Source: JAUMBM01 sp964645715
Lineage (GTDB): Bacteria > Bacteroidota > Bacteroidia > Chitinophagales > Saprospiraceae
DNA length: 64,000 nucleotides
Reading direction: 5' to 3'
NCBI GenBank assembly: GCA_964645715.1
Contig: CAZYAO010000015.1
Span: 10,407 to 74,406, forward strand
Positions within the stretch are counted from its first letter, which is position 1, and every line of letters begins with the position of its first letter. Positions 56,101 through 63,789 of this stretch are shown here, piece by piece. The translations under genes and the position numbers were made by a program. The notes under the pieces are model-generated. The model ran no database searches. It saw only the letters and a list, made by a program, of their open reading frames with translations, and was not told the origin of the DNA.

Positions 56101-56295
56101 AACTTGCAATTGGGCTATCAATTGCCCGCCACGGTTTTGAGTAAACTAAGGATGACCAGCGGCAAAATCTACCTGCAAGGGCAAAACTTGTGGATGCTGA
56201 AAAGCAGTGAGTTTACTGCCCCCGACCCTGAGAACCCCAACTTTGCTTTCCCCATCCCGGCTGTGTACATGCTGGGCGTAAATCTTGAATTTTAA
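53152..56295 (+). CDS. SusC-like TonB-dependent transporter of the fructan locus
   Basis: 1047 residues with a signal peptide (LFALLALALTNAHAQ). A carboxypeptidase-D-like domain follows (TLIGKVLDSETKEPLIGTTI), then the TonB box and plug (NEVVVVGYTAERKKDLTGAV, then YVIDGVPTKSGMHEINPADI) and the barrel, ending MLGVNLEF with the terminal Phe typical for outer-membrane barrels. It imports fructo-oligosaccharides with the SusD partner; the substrate is inferred from the GH32 enzymes, HTCS type and fructokinase. Its ATG overlaps the fructokinase stop. It shares only family-level similarity with the first SusC in the window, so the two loci are not recent duplicates. Confidence 0.95.
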   Translation: MKKCKLILSLFALLALALTNAHAQRTLIGKVLDSETKEPLIGTTIHITGTSIGTVVDYEGSYQLDLPEGRVSITVSYTGYESQVFEDVQPGELTIELSAGLLLNEVVVVGYTAERKKDLTGAVTIVKMDEVKELPAGNIMKNIQGRVPGVNVTTDGSPGSVATIRIRGNGTLNNNDPLYVIDGVPTKSGMHEINPADIESVQVLKDAASASIYGSRAGNGVIVITTKNAKKNQVRVQFDANWSGQQYTSKLEPLNTFDRGLVFWQAAVNAKLNPISPIYNYQWNGDLNSPILGNISYNEFIDAKKTMRPADTRWFDEVSQTSLIRSYNLGISKGSESGNVVFSMGYYDHDGIIRETNFNRINFRLNTRYNLFDKRVSIGQNFQMTFQREKQIPTGEVLFTSLVQHPIVPVRTESGGWGGPVSGMTDRQNPVRLIEDNKQNQYRFARPFGNVFLEVNPLKNLQLKTSFGVDYSMFYSRNIQKRYVSGFLSEPDNRVTNNNSLSGNWVWTNTATYDYNLAKHRFNFLLGHEQIRFSQEFFSASREGFVSESTDYAYLSAGAANQLNTGGGQQWTLLSYFGKINYAFNDRYLASLTMRRDGSSRFGRNNRYGNFPAASVGWRISEESFMKNLFAKPVNLKLRASWGQNGNQEIDPLAVYNIYRAVYAKEEPIWDNPNPPVFMPNLGTAYDIAGNDFGQLLSGFINSQQANDNLKWETTTQTNLGIDYEVGQFSGSLDVYSKETSDILYFRTLLATVGEANGQFVNGGTIRNKGIEALLTYSGNLGDFSFDITGNMATLKNEVVSMPSDLFVRMPLSGDVPNDAKIELPGQQLIGLSVNSFYGYVADGLFQSQAEVDQHATQPGKGIGRIRFKDLNGDGEINNNDQTFIGTADPSLSYGLNVNLKYKQFNLTVFFQGVSGIEYYNSYKTYTDFASLWPGTNWGTRTLDAWSPENPNSTIPRLTIVDNNNEGRVSTYFIENASYLKLRNLQLGYQLPATVLSKLRMTSGKIYLQGQNLWMLKSSEFTAPDPENPNFAFPIPAVYMLGVNLEF

Positions 56296-56308
56296 ATACC
56301 AGCACGTT

Positions 56309-58045
56309 ATGAAATATATAGCAACCATCATTTTACTGTCAGCAATCATCCTTCTGACCCCCGCTTGTGAAGGAGACTTCCTCGACATTGAGCCACAGGG
56401 GGTCATCTCGGACGAGGCGCTGAACACACCGGGCAACATCGAAGGGCTGGTCATCGCCGCCTACGCTATGCTTGGCAACGACCATTATTCTGTGCCCAAT
56501 CAGCTATGGCCCTGGGGCGACCTTCGTGCAGGCGATGCTTACAAGGGTGGCGACGGCCCGGCAGACATTGCAAACTACCATGCTATGGAGGTCTTCTCCA
56601 CGCTGCAACCCGACATGAGTGCTTATGCTCCGGCGACCTTGGGCGACCTGAATGACAAAAAATGGACAAGGCTCTACACGGCCGTTTCGAGGACCAACAA
56701 TGCGCTGCGCAGACTGAACGCCATCCCCGATAGCGAGTTTCCGCTAAAATCAACACGTATCGCCGAGATGCGCTTTCTGCGGGGCCAATATTACTTTGAT
56801 TTGAAAATACTCTACAAAAACATCCCTTGGGTGACGGAAGATGATTCGCCGCTCGACATCGCGCAAATCGGCAATCGGGACCTGACCGACGCCCAACTTT
56901 GGGAAAATATCATTGCTGAGTTTCAGTTTGCTGCCGACAACCTGCCCGAATCGCAGAGTGACAAGGGAAGGCCCAACATGTTTACCGCCAAAGCTTTCCT
57001 CGCCAAGGCACTGCTGTACGCAGCCTACGAGCAGGATGACAACCACCAGGTGAAAAACATTAACCAGCAGAAGTTGGAAAGCGTAGTGACTGCGGTTGAT
57101 GAGGTCATTGCGTCGGGCAAATATGCGCTCGAAACAGATTTCGCCAATTCGTTTTTGTGGGAACACGAGAACGGCCCGGAGTCTGTATGGGCGATTCAGC
57201 GTTCGCACGATGATGGTACGTCCACGGGCATGATTGATTTCTCCGCTATGTTGAACTCACCGATGAGCACGGAGTTTGGCTGCTGCTGGTTCCATATCCC
57301 AAGCCAAAATCTGGTCAATTCTTTCAAGACCAACGTAGACGGACTTCCTGATTTCGACAATTTCAACAACAGCGACCTCGACCTGTCGGTCAACAGCGTT
57401 GACCCCCGGCTCGACCATACCGTGGCGCAGCCCGGCAAGCCGTGGAAGTACGAGACCTCGCTGATTTATACAACAGAGGAATGGACAAGGCAGCCGGGTA
57501 TTTACGGGCCGTTTTCATCCCTGAAAGAAAACGTATCGCCATACTGTGAGTGTTTCGAACAGTTGCCACCCTTCATGGGCAGTTCCAAAAATACCATCCT
57601 CATCCGCTTCGCTGACGTGCTGCTGTGGAAGGCGGAGGCATTGATTGAACTGGGAAGGCAAGCCGAGGCATTGCCAATTATCAATCAGATTCGCCAAAGG
57701 GCAAAAAACAGCACCGACAGACTCAAGTTTGCTGATGGAAGCATGTTGTCCAATTACCGTGTGGAACCTTACACCGGCGCAGCCTGGTCGCAGGATTTCG
57801 CAAGAAAAGCGCTTCGTTACGAGCGCAGGCTAGAGTTGGCTATGGAAGGTCATCGCTTTTTTGACCTCGTCCGTTGGGGCATTGCGGCCCAGGCGCTGGA
57901 CAGCTATTTCACCATTGAAAGTACAAAGCGGGATTACCTGAACAATGCCCGGTTCCAATCTGGTAAACACGAATTTCTGCCCATTCCACAGCAGCAGATT
58001 AACCTGAGCAGTGGGAAGTATGTGCAGAATCCGGGATATAATTAA
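56309..58045 (+). CDS. SusD-like glycan-binding lipoprotein of the fructan locus
   Basis: 578 residues from ATG 56309; a TTG at 56285 is in frame but inside susC. The lipoprotein signal ends LLTPAC (Cys20), followed by EGDFLDIEPQGVISD, a common SusD start. Internal helices include RFLRGQYYFDLKILYKNIPW, and the C-terminal signature YERRLELAMEGHRFFDLVRW is present, ending YVQNPGYN. It captures fructan at the cell surface with SusC. It is about 70 residues longer than the other SusD in the window, which is within the family range. Confidence 0.95.
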   Translation: MKYIATIILLSAIILLTPACEGDFLDIEPQGVISDEALNTPGNIEGLVIAAYAMLGNDHYSVPNQLWPWGDLRAGDAYKGGDGPADIANYHAMEVFSTLQPDMSAYAPATLGDLNDKKWTRLYTAVSRTNNALRRLNAIPDSEFPLKSTRIAEMRFLRGQYYFDLKILYKNIPWVTEDDSPLDIAQIGNRDLTDAQLWENIIAEFQFAADNLPESQSDKGRPNMFTAKAFLAKALLYAAYEQDDNHQVKNINQQKLESVVTAVDEVIASGKYALETDFANSFLWEHENGPESVWAIQRSHDDGTSTGMIDFSAMLNSPMSTEFGCCWFHIPSQNLVNSFKTNVDGLPDFDNFNNSDLDLSVNSVDPRLDHTVAQPGKPWKYETSLIYTTEEWTRQPGIYGPFSSLKENVSPYCECFEQLPPFMGSSKNTILIRFADVLLWKAEALIELGRQAEALPIINQIRQRAKNSTDRLKFADGSMLSNYRVEPYTGAAWSQDFARKALRYERRLELAMEGHRFFDLVRWGIAAQALDSYFTIESTKRDYLNNARFQSGKHEFLPIPQQQINLSSGKYVQNPGYN

Positions 58046-58138
58046 CTATTAATGAGTTATTTGTATAGGATTTTTGATCCTTCAAACATCTCTGACCATT
58101 TTCACTACAATTCATTTCAAAGTAAAAATTTAAAAAAA

Positions 58139-59410
58139 ATGAAGAAATTCAATTTCACTAATCTGGGTTTTCTACTTTCTGCGCTTGCCATTGTTTTCCT
58201 CGTCGTCGCTTGCGAAAAAGATGACCCTAAGCCCATCCCCGGCGATGCTGCCATCATTACTTTTACGGCAGAAGGCGTGAACGGAATCATCAATGAAGCG
58301 GCCAAAACTGTCAGCCTTGAGTTGCCTCCTGCTGCTGACATCACCAGCGTGACACCAACCATCACCTTGTCCACGGGCGCTACCGTGTCGCCTGCTTCTG
58401 GGGTGGTTCAGAATTTTACCAATCCGGTCACCTACACGGTGAAGGATAAGACCGGGCAGGTGACCAACACTTACACGGTGACCATGACGAAAGTACAGTT
58501 GAAAAAATTTGCCTTCGTCGGTATTGCAGCTGCCAATACAGCCGCTGACTGGGATGCGCTCGATGGCTCCGACTACGACCTGAACGACGACCAGGCTGCC
58601 GCCGCATGGTTTAAAGCCAACATCAACAACGGTACCACTTCCGAAGGTGAATATCTGTCCATCGAGCAAGTAGCAAACGGCGCTGACCTAAGCCGGTACG
58701 ATGCCATCTGGGTTCAGTTCGACGGTGGCTGGTGGGGCGGCGAAGTGGCCAAATTTCCGAACAACCCAAACCATTGCATCATCAGGTCGATGGGTATTGG
58801 GTTCAATACGCCCTGCGCAGAGTTGGCAAATAATTTTAGCAATAAACTAAAGGCCTACTACGAGGCTGGGGGTAACCTTTTTCTGGGCAACTACGCAGGA
58901 TCCATCGTGGACGAACTGGGCGTGGTTTCTTCACCTGATTTCGCACCAAACAATTCATTCGGCGGAATAGGCATAGAGTCATGCTGCACGCAGGATGCCT
59001 GGGGCGCTCGTTGGGCGAGTGAGTCCTCCAACCCATTGTTCAATGGCATTGTAACGGGCACTGACCAGAATTGCCTCGCTCCATTTTTCATCATGCTGGA
59101 AAGCGGTACGGAGAAGAAAAATCGCTCGAACCAATACAACCTGAACTTTGGCCCCTGGGCGCCAAACGGTGATACCGACCCGTTGGCCCAACGCCTGGCA
59201 TCATGGAAAACGATGACCGGCGGCACCATCCACATGGAAAACTGCGGACAAAATGAGCCGCAGTACGTCGAATGGCCTGCCACCGGCAGCAAAGGTCGTG
59301 TGATTGCGATCCTCTCAGGTCTTTATGACTGGTATACAGGTACTGCCGCGCAGAACAACAACAACCACAAGGTTTTGACGAGAAATGCACTGAATGAACT
59401 AGCGAAGTAG
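58139..59410 (+). CDS. DUF4960 surface glycan-binding lipoprotein (SusE position)
   Basis: 423 residues from ATG 58139; ATG 58052 would add 29 residues before a proper signal. The lipoprotein signal ends FLVVAC (Cys25). Residues about 35-140 are an Ig-like domain (TFTAEGVNGIINEAAKTVSL, then YTVKDKTGQVTNTYTV). The rest is a DUF4960-type domain (FAFVGIAAANTAADWDALDG, IWVQFDGGWWGGEV, and an EYVEWPATGS-like end). The equivalent protein of the Bacteroides fructan locus (BT1761 type) binds levan at the surface. A similar role is inferred here; no catalytic site is visible. It is transcribed after susD with a 93-bp spacer and is followed by a terminator. Confidence 0.85.
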   Translation: MKKFNFTNLGFLLSALAIVFLVVACEKDDPKPIPGDAAIITFTAEGVNGIINEAAKTVSLELPPAADITSVTPTITLSTGATVSPASGVVQNFTNPVTYTVKDKTGQVTNTYTVTMTKVQLKKFAFVGIAAANTAADWDALDGSDYDLNDDQAAAAWFKANINNGTTSEGEYLSIEQVANGADLSRYDAIWVQFDGGWWGGEVAKFPNNPNHCIIRSMGIGFNTPCAELANNFSNKLKAYYEAGGNLFLGNYAGSIVDELGVVSSPDFAPNNSFGGIGIESCCTQDAWGARWASESSNPLFNGIVTGTDQNCLAPFFIMLESGTEKKNRSNQYNLNFGPWAPNGDTDPLAQRLASWKTMTGGTIHMENCGQNEPQYVEWPATGSKGRVIAILSGLYDWYTGTAAQNNNNHKVLTRNALNELAK

Positions 59411-59416
59411 AAAAGC

Positions 59417-59449
59417 AATGGCCGGATGACGGAGAGCCATCCGGCCATT
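59417..59449 (+). terminator. Intrinsic terminator after the DUF4960 gene
   Basis: A 12-bp perfect stem (59417-59428 with 59438-59449; arms start aatggccgg) is followed by a T-run. It would separate the susC-susD-DUF4960 transcript from the GH32 genes or reduce read-through into them. Confidence 0.85.
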
Positions 59450-59478
59450 TTTTTCTGATTTTTTATAAAATATTGACC

Positions 59479-61731
59479 ATGAACTTTTTATTACATATCC
59501 GCCTCGCCCTGTTGACCAAAACGGCCACCCTGATGGTCCTCTGCTTAATTTTTTGTACCACTGCCAACTCGCAGGACTATTCCGAACCCTATCGCCCGCA
59601 ATTCCACGTTTCGCCCGCTTTTGGCTTTATGGGCGACCCCAATGGACCGATAAAATACAATAGAAAGTATCATCTTTTTTATTGGGGGCATTTTACTTCC
59701 GATGACCTCGTACATTGGACGCAACTCAACACGAATGCACTCAACGGCACTCCCGCAGGCTACGGCAATTGGTCGGGATGTGTAGTAGTGGATAAACAAA
59801 ATACGGCAGGCTTCAACACCCCCGAAGACACTGCAATGGTTGCCGTTTACACCCTCAACCAAAATTCAACGGGCATTCAACAACAGGCAATTTCGTACAG
59901 CCTGAACCACGTAAGTTTTCAATATTATCAGAACAATCCTGTTATCGCGTACAGTGGCCCCGATTTTCGTGATCCACAGGTTTTTTGGCACGAAGAGACC
60001 GGACGTTGGGTCATGGTCGTCACCAAACCCATTGACCGGGCCATCGAGATTTATGCTTCCCAAAACCTGAAGGACTGGACGCTGGAAAGCACCTTCAATG
60101 ACAGGGGGGCCAAGAGGGAGGTGTGGGAAGTACCCGACCTTTTCCAATTGCCGTTGAACGGCGACCCTGACAACACGAAGTGGGTTATGACCTGCGGAAT
60201 GGGCCCCAACCGGATGCAGTACTGGGTCGGTGACTTCGACGGTTCCACTTTTACGCTCGACGCCGATGAGAACTTGCTGACGGGCAAACATGTCAGGGGC
60301 GAGTTGTTGGCTGATTTTGAAAATGGTTTTGGCAGCTGGACGGTAGAGGGGACAGCCTTTGGCAATGCACCTGCCGCCGGCACACTGCCCAACCAGCAGC
60401 AGGTGAACGGTTTTACCGGGTTCGGCTATCTCAACTCCTACCACAATGGCGACGGTACAACCGGAAAGATGACTTCACCTGATTTTATTATCGAAAAGAG
60501 GTTCATCAACTTCCAAATTGGCGGAGGCTCGCTCGCAGACGTGGGCTTCAACATCGTAGTGGATAATCAAGTCGTAGAAACCATCAAAAGTACTTCGAAC
60601 ACTGAGCGTATGCAGTGGCGGGGCATCGATGTGAGCCAGTACTTGGGCTCAATCGCCCGCATTGAAATCTTTGACAACGCCACGGCGGGCTGGGGGCATA
60701 TCCTGGTTGACCACATCGTGCTCTCAGACGTTCAATATGACAGCCGGGTGGAAAATGCCAACTGGATGGACTGGGGCTTCGACTTTTATGCCCATAAAAC
60801 CTTCCGCAACTACGATGAGGACGACGAACGCACCATCGGGCTGGCATGGATGGGCAACTGGGCTTACGCGCAGAGTGTACCAACCACACCCTGGAGAGGA
60901 TGTGAATCCCTGCCGAAGGAATTGAAACTCATCAACCAGGGCAATGGCTACGAACTGCTGCAACAACCTGTTGCCGAGTTTCAGGGCATCCGCTATGGCG
61001 GTTTTGAAAATAGCAACTTCATGGTAGAGGGTACTGGCAATCTGCTAGAATTTGACCCGGGTCGGAATGTTTACGAGCTGAAAATTTCGTTTAAAGTTGA
61101 AAACGAAAACCAGGTTTTCGGGCTTAACCTCGCCGAGGGCAACGGGCAGAAATTTGTCGTCAGCTACGACGCCAAAACCTCCAATATAACGATCAACCGC
61201 ATGGCTACCCCCTTCAGTTTCGCTGCAAGATGGGTAACCAAAACACCGGTCTATCTGTCCGATGACGGAATACTTGACCTACACATTTTTGTTGACCAAT
61301 CTTCGGTGGAGATACATGCAGAAGATTACAAAACCAACATCACTTCGCTTGCCTTCACCAATGCAGCCGCCCATAATATCTCTTTGTTTTCGGAAAATGG
61401 GAGTGTGGAAGTACTGGGTCTGGAAGCCTGGCGGCTTCACTCCATCTGGGGAGTACCGACTGCAGTCGAAGAGGCATCTATAAAGAATGATATGCAGCTG
61501 GCGTTATTTCCCAACCCGGTGGGGGATTTTTTAAAGTATAGCGCAGCGGCTGGACGCAATGCAGCCATTTATGAAATCCAAATTTTCGATGCAGATGGAC
61601 GGAAGGTTTTCCAACAAAACATGTCCGCGCCAAGCGGAGATGTGGATATGTCGGCACTGGCATCCGGCGTGTATTTTTTTCGGGTAACCGATGGGGATAA
61701 GACGAGTGTGTTACGGTTTATCAAGAATTGA
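59479..61731 (+). CDS. GH32 fructan hydrolase with inserted domain and T9SS type A signal
   Basis: 750 residues from ATG 59479. A signal peptide ends TTANSQ. The five-bladed GH32 propeller has GFMGDPNG (nucleophile Asp53; the usual motif is WMNDPNG), DFRDP (Asp165) and WEVPDLF (acid/base Glu217; the usual motif is ECP). A domain of about 140 residues (277-417, ADFENGFGSWTVEGTAFGN, then DHIVLSDVQ) is inserted in the propeller region and looks like a galactose-binding-like carbohydrate-binding module. A C-terminal beta-sandwich follows, then a type IX sorting domain (FPNPVGDFLKY, about 674-750). It should be exported to the cell surface or medium and start fructan breakdown. Whether it prefers levan or inulin cannot be read from the sequence. 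Confidence 0.9.
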   Translation: MNFLLHIRLALLTKTATLMVLCLIFCTTANSQDYSEPYRPQFHVSPAFGFMGDPNGPIKYNRKYHLFYWGHFTSDDLVHWTQLNTNALNGTPAGYGNWSGCVVVDKQNTAGFNTPEDTAMVAVYTLNQNSTGIQQQAISYSLNHVSFQYYQNNPVIAYSGPDFRDPQVFWHEETGRWVMVVTKPIDRAIEIYASQNLKDWTLESTFNDRGAKREVWEVPDLFQLPLNGDPDNTKWVMTCGMGPNRMQYWVGDFDGSTFTLDADENLLTGKHVRGELLADFENGFGSWTVEGTAFGNAPAAGTLPNQQQVNGFTGFGYLNSYHNGDGTTGKMTSPDFIIEKRFINFQIGGGSLADVGFNIVVDNQVVETIKSTSNTERMQWRGIDVSQYLGSIARIEIFDNATAGWGHILVDHIVLSDVQYDSRVENANWMDWGFDFYAHKTFRNYDEDDERTIGLAWMGNWAYAQSVPTTPWRGCESLPKELKLINQGNGYELLQQPVAEFQGIRYGGFENSNFMVEGTGNLLEFDPGRNVYELKISFKVENENQVFGLNLAEGNGQKFVVSYDAKTSNITINRMATPFSFAARWVTKTPVYLSDDGILDLHIFVDQSSVEIHAEDYKTNITSLAFTNAAAHNISLFSENGSVEVLGLEAWRLHSIWGVPTAVEEASIKNDMQLALFPNPVGDFLKYSAAAGRNAAIYEIQIFDADGRKVFQQNMSAPSGDVDMSALASGVYFFRVTDGDKTSVLRFIKN

Positions 61732-61831
61732 AATACTTGCGCCAAGCGTCGTAAAGAAAGCCTGCGCGGGAAACGGCCGCCCAATTTCTCAATTCCCAAA
61801 TTACAGTTTTTGTAAAAAAAACAGCATTCTT

Positions 61832-63439
61832 ATGAAGAACTTGATATTCTCTGTTTTTTGCTTTTCTATCCTTCAGGCCGCGTCCTGCCAACAGGCAGTA
61901 AAAATTGCTCCCGGCGGGGCAGGGGCGACCGGCAGTTATACAGAACCCTACCGCCCACAGTTCCATTTTACCCCTGCAAAAATGTGGATGAACGACCCCA
62001 ACGGCATGGTTTTTTACGAAGGCGAATACCACCTGTTTTACCAGCACTATCCGGACGCCAACGTTTGGGGGCCGATGCATTGGGGACATGCCGTGAGCCG
62101 GGATATGGTGCATTGGGAGCACCTGCCCATAGCCCTCTACCCTGATTCGCTGGGCTATATTTTTTCCGGCAGCGCCGTGGTAGATTGGAACAACACCAGC
62201 GGGTTTGGTGTCAATGGTCAACCGCCATTGGTTGCCATTTTTACCCATCACTTGATGGAGGGAGAAAGGGCGGGTCGTACGGATTTTCAGTACCAAAGCA
62301 TCGCATACAGCACCGACAAGGGGCGCACCTGGACAAAGTATGCTGCTAATCCTGTTGTCCCCAATATTCACAAAATCAAGGATTTCCGTGACCCAAAAGT
62401 GATCTGGGACGAGGGCTCTAAGCAGTGGGTGATGGTCTTCGCCGCACATGACCATGTGATGTTCTGGGGGTCGCCCGACCTGAAAAACTGGACGTACCTG
62501 AGTAATTTTGGGAAGGAATACGGAACGCATGGCGGTGTCTGGGAATGTCCCGACCTTTTTCCCATGACTGTCGAAGGCACAGGGGAAAAGCGCTGGGTTC
62601 TTTTGCAAAGCCTTAATCCCGGCGCTGCAAATGGTGGCTCAGGCACGCAGTATTTTGTAGGCGATTTTGACGGGAAAAACTTCACGCTTGACCCCGGTTT
62701 TGCGCCTTACGTGACAGCTGGCAAGGCTGTTTGGCTCGACCACGGAAGGGACAACTACGCCGGCGTCACTTGGTCGGACATACCAAAATCGGATGGCCGC
62801 CGCCTTTTCCTGGGCTGGATGTCCAACTGGGACTATGCGCAGGTGGTACCAACGGAGGCTTGGCGCAGTGCCACTACCTTGCCTCGTCAATTGGTCTTAA
62901 AAAATTTGGCAGATGGATTGCGGTTGGTTTCCTTGCCAGTGAAAGAGTTGCAAACGCTGCGCGCTAAAAGTTATCTAATTGAAAATCAAATACTAGAATC
63001 ATCGTTAGATTTGACGGAAAAGCTTGGGTTTTCTCCGTCGCTGACGGAACTGGAAATAGAAGTTGAAATACCGGAAGGCACAACAACGGACTTTGCCATC
63101 GTTCTTTCAAACGCCATGGGCGAAGCGTACAGAGTTGGCTTTGATGCTGGCAGCAATCAATTTTACAGCAACCGTACCAAGGCTGGAGTGGCTGGTTTTT
63201 CTGATAAATTTGCTGCAAAGCGGCATACGGCCCAAAGGATTTCCAATGGCAATACGATTCAACTTCATCTGTTTTTTGACTTGTCTTCTTGTGAACTTTT
63301 TGCCGACGGGGGTGAAGTGGTGATGACGGATATTTTTTTTCCGACAGCAGCTTTCAACAAGCTAACATTAACTTCAAACAGCAGTAGTGGGCTGAAGGTT
63401 ACATCCGTGAAGGCTTGGGAAATTAAGCGGGCATTTTGA
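61832..63439 (+). CDS. GH32 fructan hydrolase lipoprotein (exo-type candidate)
   Basis: 535 residues from ATG 61832; the frame extends upstream to 61691, inside the previous gene, but the lipoprotein signal MKNLIFSVF...AASC (Cys19) sets the start. Canonical GH32 residues: WMNDPNG (Asp55), FRDPKVIWDEG (Asp187) and WECPDLFPM (Glu238). FSGSAVVDWNNTSGF is also typical. The C-terminal GH32 beta-sandwich follows. This form resembles exo-acting levanases and inulinases that release fructose, consistent with fructokinase and permease genes in the same locus. Lipid anchoring places it on a membrane surface. It is 100 bp after the first GH32 gene, and no terminator lies between them. Confidence 0.93.
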   Translation: MKNLIFSVFCFSILQAASCQQAVKIAPGGAGATGSYTEPYRPQFHFTPAKMWMNDPNGMVFYEGEYHLFYQHYPDANVWGPMHWGHAVSRDMVHWEHLPIALYPDSLGYIFSGSAVVDWNNTSGFGVNGQPPLVAIFTHHLMEGERAGRTDFQYQSIAYSTDKGRTWTKYAANPVVPNIHKIKDFRDPKVIWDEGSKQWVMVFAAHDHVMFWGSPDLKNWTYLSNFGKEYGTHGGVWECPDLFPMTVEGTGEKRWVLLQSLNPGAANGGSGTQYFVGDFDGKNFTLDPGFAPYVTAGKAVWLDHGRDNYAGVTWSDIPKSDGRRLFLGWMSNWDYAQVVPTEAWRSATTLPRQLVLKNLADGLRLVSLPVKELQTLRAKSYLIENQILESSLDLTEKLGFSPSLTELEIEVEIPEGTTTDFAIVLSNAMGEAYRVGFDAGSNQFYSNRTKAGVAGFSDKFAAKRHTAQRISNGNTIQLHLFFDLSSCELFADGGEVVMTDIFFPTAAFNKLTLTSNSSSGLKVTSVKAWEIKRAF

Positions 63440-63468
63440 AAAGACATAGTCTGTCCCGCTCGCACTCA

Positions 63469-63514
63469 ACCAACACCTAACGCAAGTAGCGGCTGCATCG
63501 CAGTAGGTGTTGGT
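63469..63514. other. Hairpin downstream of the second GH32 gene
   Basis: Arms accaacaccta (63469-63479) and taggtgttggt (63504-63514) pair perfectly around a 24-nt loop that itself contains a ctgc/gcag mini-stem. It lies 30 bp after the stop. No T-run follows, so a simple intrinsic terminator is uncertain. Confidence 0.6.
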
Positions 63515-63546
63515 AAGGCAGGAGACTCAGTGTTTGGTGTGGATCG

Positions 63547-63566
63547 GGATAGCCCGAAATATGCAT
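63547..63566. repeat. Right direct repeat flanking the fructan locus
   Basis: ggatagcccgaaatatgcat differs at one base from 47657-47676. The pair lies 15.9 kb apart and in the same orientation. Confidence 0.7.
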
Positions 63567-63601
63567 TCTTTTTCCGCCCTTGAAAAAATCCACCCAAACA
63601 C

Positions 63602-63631
63602 TTGTTTTTTTTAGCAATAGCACTAGCTTTG
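63602..63631 (+). promoter_or_regulatory. Promoter of the TPR-like gene
   Basis: TTG at 63602-63604 and TAGCTTTG at 63624-63631 are 19 bp apart, an exact consensus fit. Transcription would begin near 63638, giving a leader of about 150 nt. Confidence 0.72.
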
Positions 63632-63789
63632 TAACCATGCTAATATTTACTTGAAGATAAAGCTTTTGATGATAATATAAACAAACAAAAAACGGTTAGG
63701 CCATATAATATTTTTAAAACTGCGCTTGTAACATCGTCGAAATGTAAATTGTGTTGAGCAGTATAGCTGGTTACTAAAACATCTCTATT

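Larger units (their letters stand above)
63440..63789. other. Intergenic region at the right end of the fructan locus
   Basis: 350 bp without a gene. It contains a hairpin (63469-63514), the right copy of the 20-bp direct repeat (63547-63566), an exact Bacteroidota promoter (63602-63631) and an AT-rich leader of about 150 nt with a five-codon reading frame (63637-63654). No transposase or integrase remnant was recognised. Confidence 0.7.

Noticed and set aside
61721..62608. 295-codon minus-strand frame inside the second GH32 gene
   Set aside because: Overlaps catalytic motifs of GH32 on the opposite strand; no independent support.
63464..63520. Integron attC-like site suggested by a YAAC...GTT arrangement
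   Set aside because: The 3' side does not fit GTTRRRY, the spacing is wrong, and there is no integron integrase or cassette array.
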